DNA from: JBDTCS01 sp039923455
GTDB lineage: Bacteria > Bacteroidota > Ignavibacteria > Palsa-1295
Assembly (NCBI GenBank): GCA_039923455.1
Contig: JBDTCS010000315.1
Location: forward strand, 1 to 16,134
Direction of reading: 5' to 3'
DNA length: 16,134 nucleotides
In this document: positions 15,397-16,134 of the stretch, piece after piece
Layout of the letters: each line of letters opens with the position of its first letter
Position numbering within the stretch: position 1 is the stretch's first letter
Made by a program: the position numbers and the translations under genes
The notes under the pieces: model-generated
What the model saw: the letters and a program-made list of their open reading frames with translations, nothing else
Database searches by the model: none
What the model was told of the DNA's origin: nothing

Positions 15397-16134
15397 ATGC
15401 GCAACTCTCGTTTTATCCTGGTCTTGGTTTTTCTTACGACGTTGTCTTCAATTGCCTTTGCTCGGCATGATGTCATGAAGCAAGGTGAAAACCATACCCT
15501 CTCGCTTCCGCCCTCTCTACAAGGTTATCCAGATAGCCTTCGACTCTATTATGCTGCTGAACGGCTTTATATAGAGGGCGACTCGCTCAAACTTGCGATG
15601 GGATTGGATACGATGAAGCTCTACATTCAGCTCCACCCGTTCGCCACCAAATACCCGGGCCAAACAATCAGCGCAATTCCCGAATGTGCGCACTTTCTCA
15701 ATGCCATGGGAGAAGGGCCCGGAGCGAAAAACGATAAGCTTCTGTATAATTGGCTAATCGATGCTTTTGCTTGGAACAGCGATACGGCATATCGGAAACA
15801 GATCATCGGTGTTATGGCAAATCTTATGTGGACCTGGGACCGGAACGAGGCAGCGAATATTTGGTGGAACTTTGCCCACTGGTTCAACGATTCCGCTGGT
15901 TATAGAGGTGCAGCTCAGATTAGGCAAAGCCAACATATATCTCATGAGGATACCCTGCCGTTCCATGTGATACCATTCCCCCCTGCGAAGGTGCCAATAC
16001 CTGGAGCGACAGTGGCGTATGGCGTAGCTGAGCAAATCGCAATGAGTCTTGCTATCTCACCGAACCCGAGTTCAGTGACGACGAATGTCGAATTCACTGT
16101 TGCTCGGAGTGGTCTCGCGACACTTGTTCTATAC
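15397..16134 (+). CDS. T9SS cargo protein, 3' end off window (246 aa seen)
   Basis: The ATG at 15397 opens a frame that continues to the right edge without a stop. Residues 1-22 are a signal peptide (MRNSRFILVLVFLTTLSSIAFA). Residues 45-180 are mostly helical, with YYAAERLYIEGD, LMWTWDRNEAANIWWNFAHWF and many Trp and Tyr residues, suggesting a TPR-like helical repeat, though no family is recognised. From about residue 217, LAISPNPSSVTTNVEFTV begins a T9SS type A sorting domain that is cut by the window end. The full protein should therefore end within about 70 more residues. No Shine-Dalgarno site is present. A 74-codon frame starting at 15254 overlaps it in another phase and is rejected. It is predicted to be secreted or surface-attached; its function is unknown. 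Confidence 0.85.
   Translation, partial: MRNSRFILVLVFLTTLSSIAFARHDVMKQGENHTLSLPPSLQGYPDSLRLYYAAERLYIEGDSLKLAMGLDTMKLYIQLHPFATKYPGQTISAIPECAHFLNAMGEGPGAKNDKLLYNWLIDAFAWNSDTAYRKQIIGVMANLMWTWDRNEAANIWWNFAHWFNDSAGYRGAAQIRQSQHISHEDTLPFHVIPFPPAKVPIPGATVAYGVAEQIAMSLAISPNPSSVTTNVEFTVARSGLATLVLY

Noticed and set aside
1..16134. T9SS machinery or an anti-phage defence system
   Set aside because: Only T9SS cargo domains are seen, with no por/gld/spr components. The lone ImmA/IrrE peptidase and the methyltransferase have no defence partners or nuclease, and the methyltransferase is membrane-anchored and lacks DNA-methylase motifs.

Overview
The window looks like chromosome from a Gram-negative, non-model bacterium of the Bacteroidota/FCB group, possibly the Ignavibacteria/Kapabacteria side. 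The reasons are four predicted cargo proteins with the C-terminal sorting domain of the type IX secretion system (T9SS), a lipoprotein resembling Bacteroidota DUF4831 proteins, several genes without a Shine-Dalgarno site, and two TAnnTTTG promoter-like boxes. The taxonomic placement is inference; no rRNA or other marker gene is present.

Layout. The left part (1-7430) is a minus-strand surface-protein array. In order of transcription it holds (i) a 1149-residue secreted protein with about 40 GGGxxN repeats, (ii) a 598-residue T9SS protein with an Asp-box propeller and a cohesin-like domain, (iii) a C-terminal remnant of a second GGGxxN-type protein, and (iv) a second propeller/cohesin-like T9SS protein that runs off the left edge. 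This reads as a two-gene unit duplicated in tandem, with one repeat protein later lost. An intergenic stretch (7431-8005) follows, then a plus-strand block: an ImmA/IrrE-type zinc peptidase (8006-8527), a 1225-residue T9SS protein (8700-12377) and an elaborate inverted-repeat structure ending in a T-tract. Beyond these are a small minus-strand membrane ORF (12472-12630), a membrane-anchored SAM methyltransferase (12959-13699), a 19-bp tandem repeat, a DUF4831-like lipoprotein (13879-15147), and the start of a fourth T9SS cargo gene that runs off the right edge (15397-16134).

How the genes relate. Three paralogous proteins share one plan: signal peptide, six Asp-boxes (a beta-propeller), a cohesin-like beta domain with a conserved cysteine pair, and a T9SS sorting domain. 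The 1225-residue paralogue has six extra Ig-like domains inserted, each with a C-x13/14-C cysteine pair at about 109-residue spacing. All are predicted to be exported and placed on the cell surface. No T9SS machinery, mobile element, CRISPR array or recognisable defence system was found. The most interesting points are the decaying duplicated surface-protein module, the cysteine-paired domain array, the multi-arm inverted repeat near 12.4 kb, and a tRNA-like fragment near 7.7 kb.
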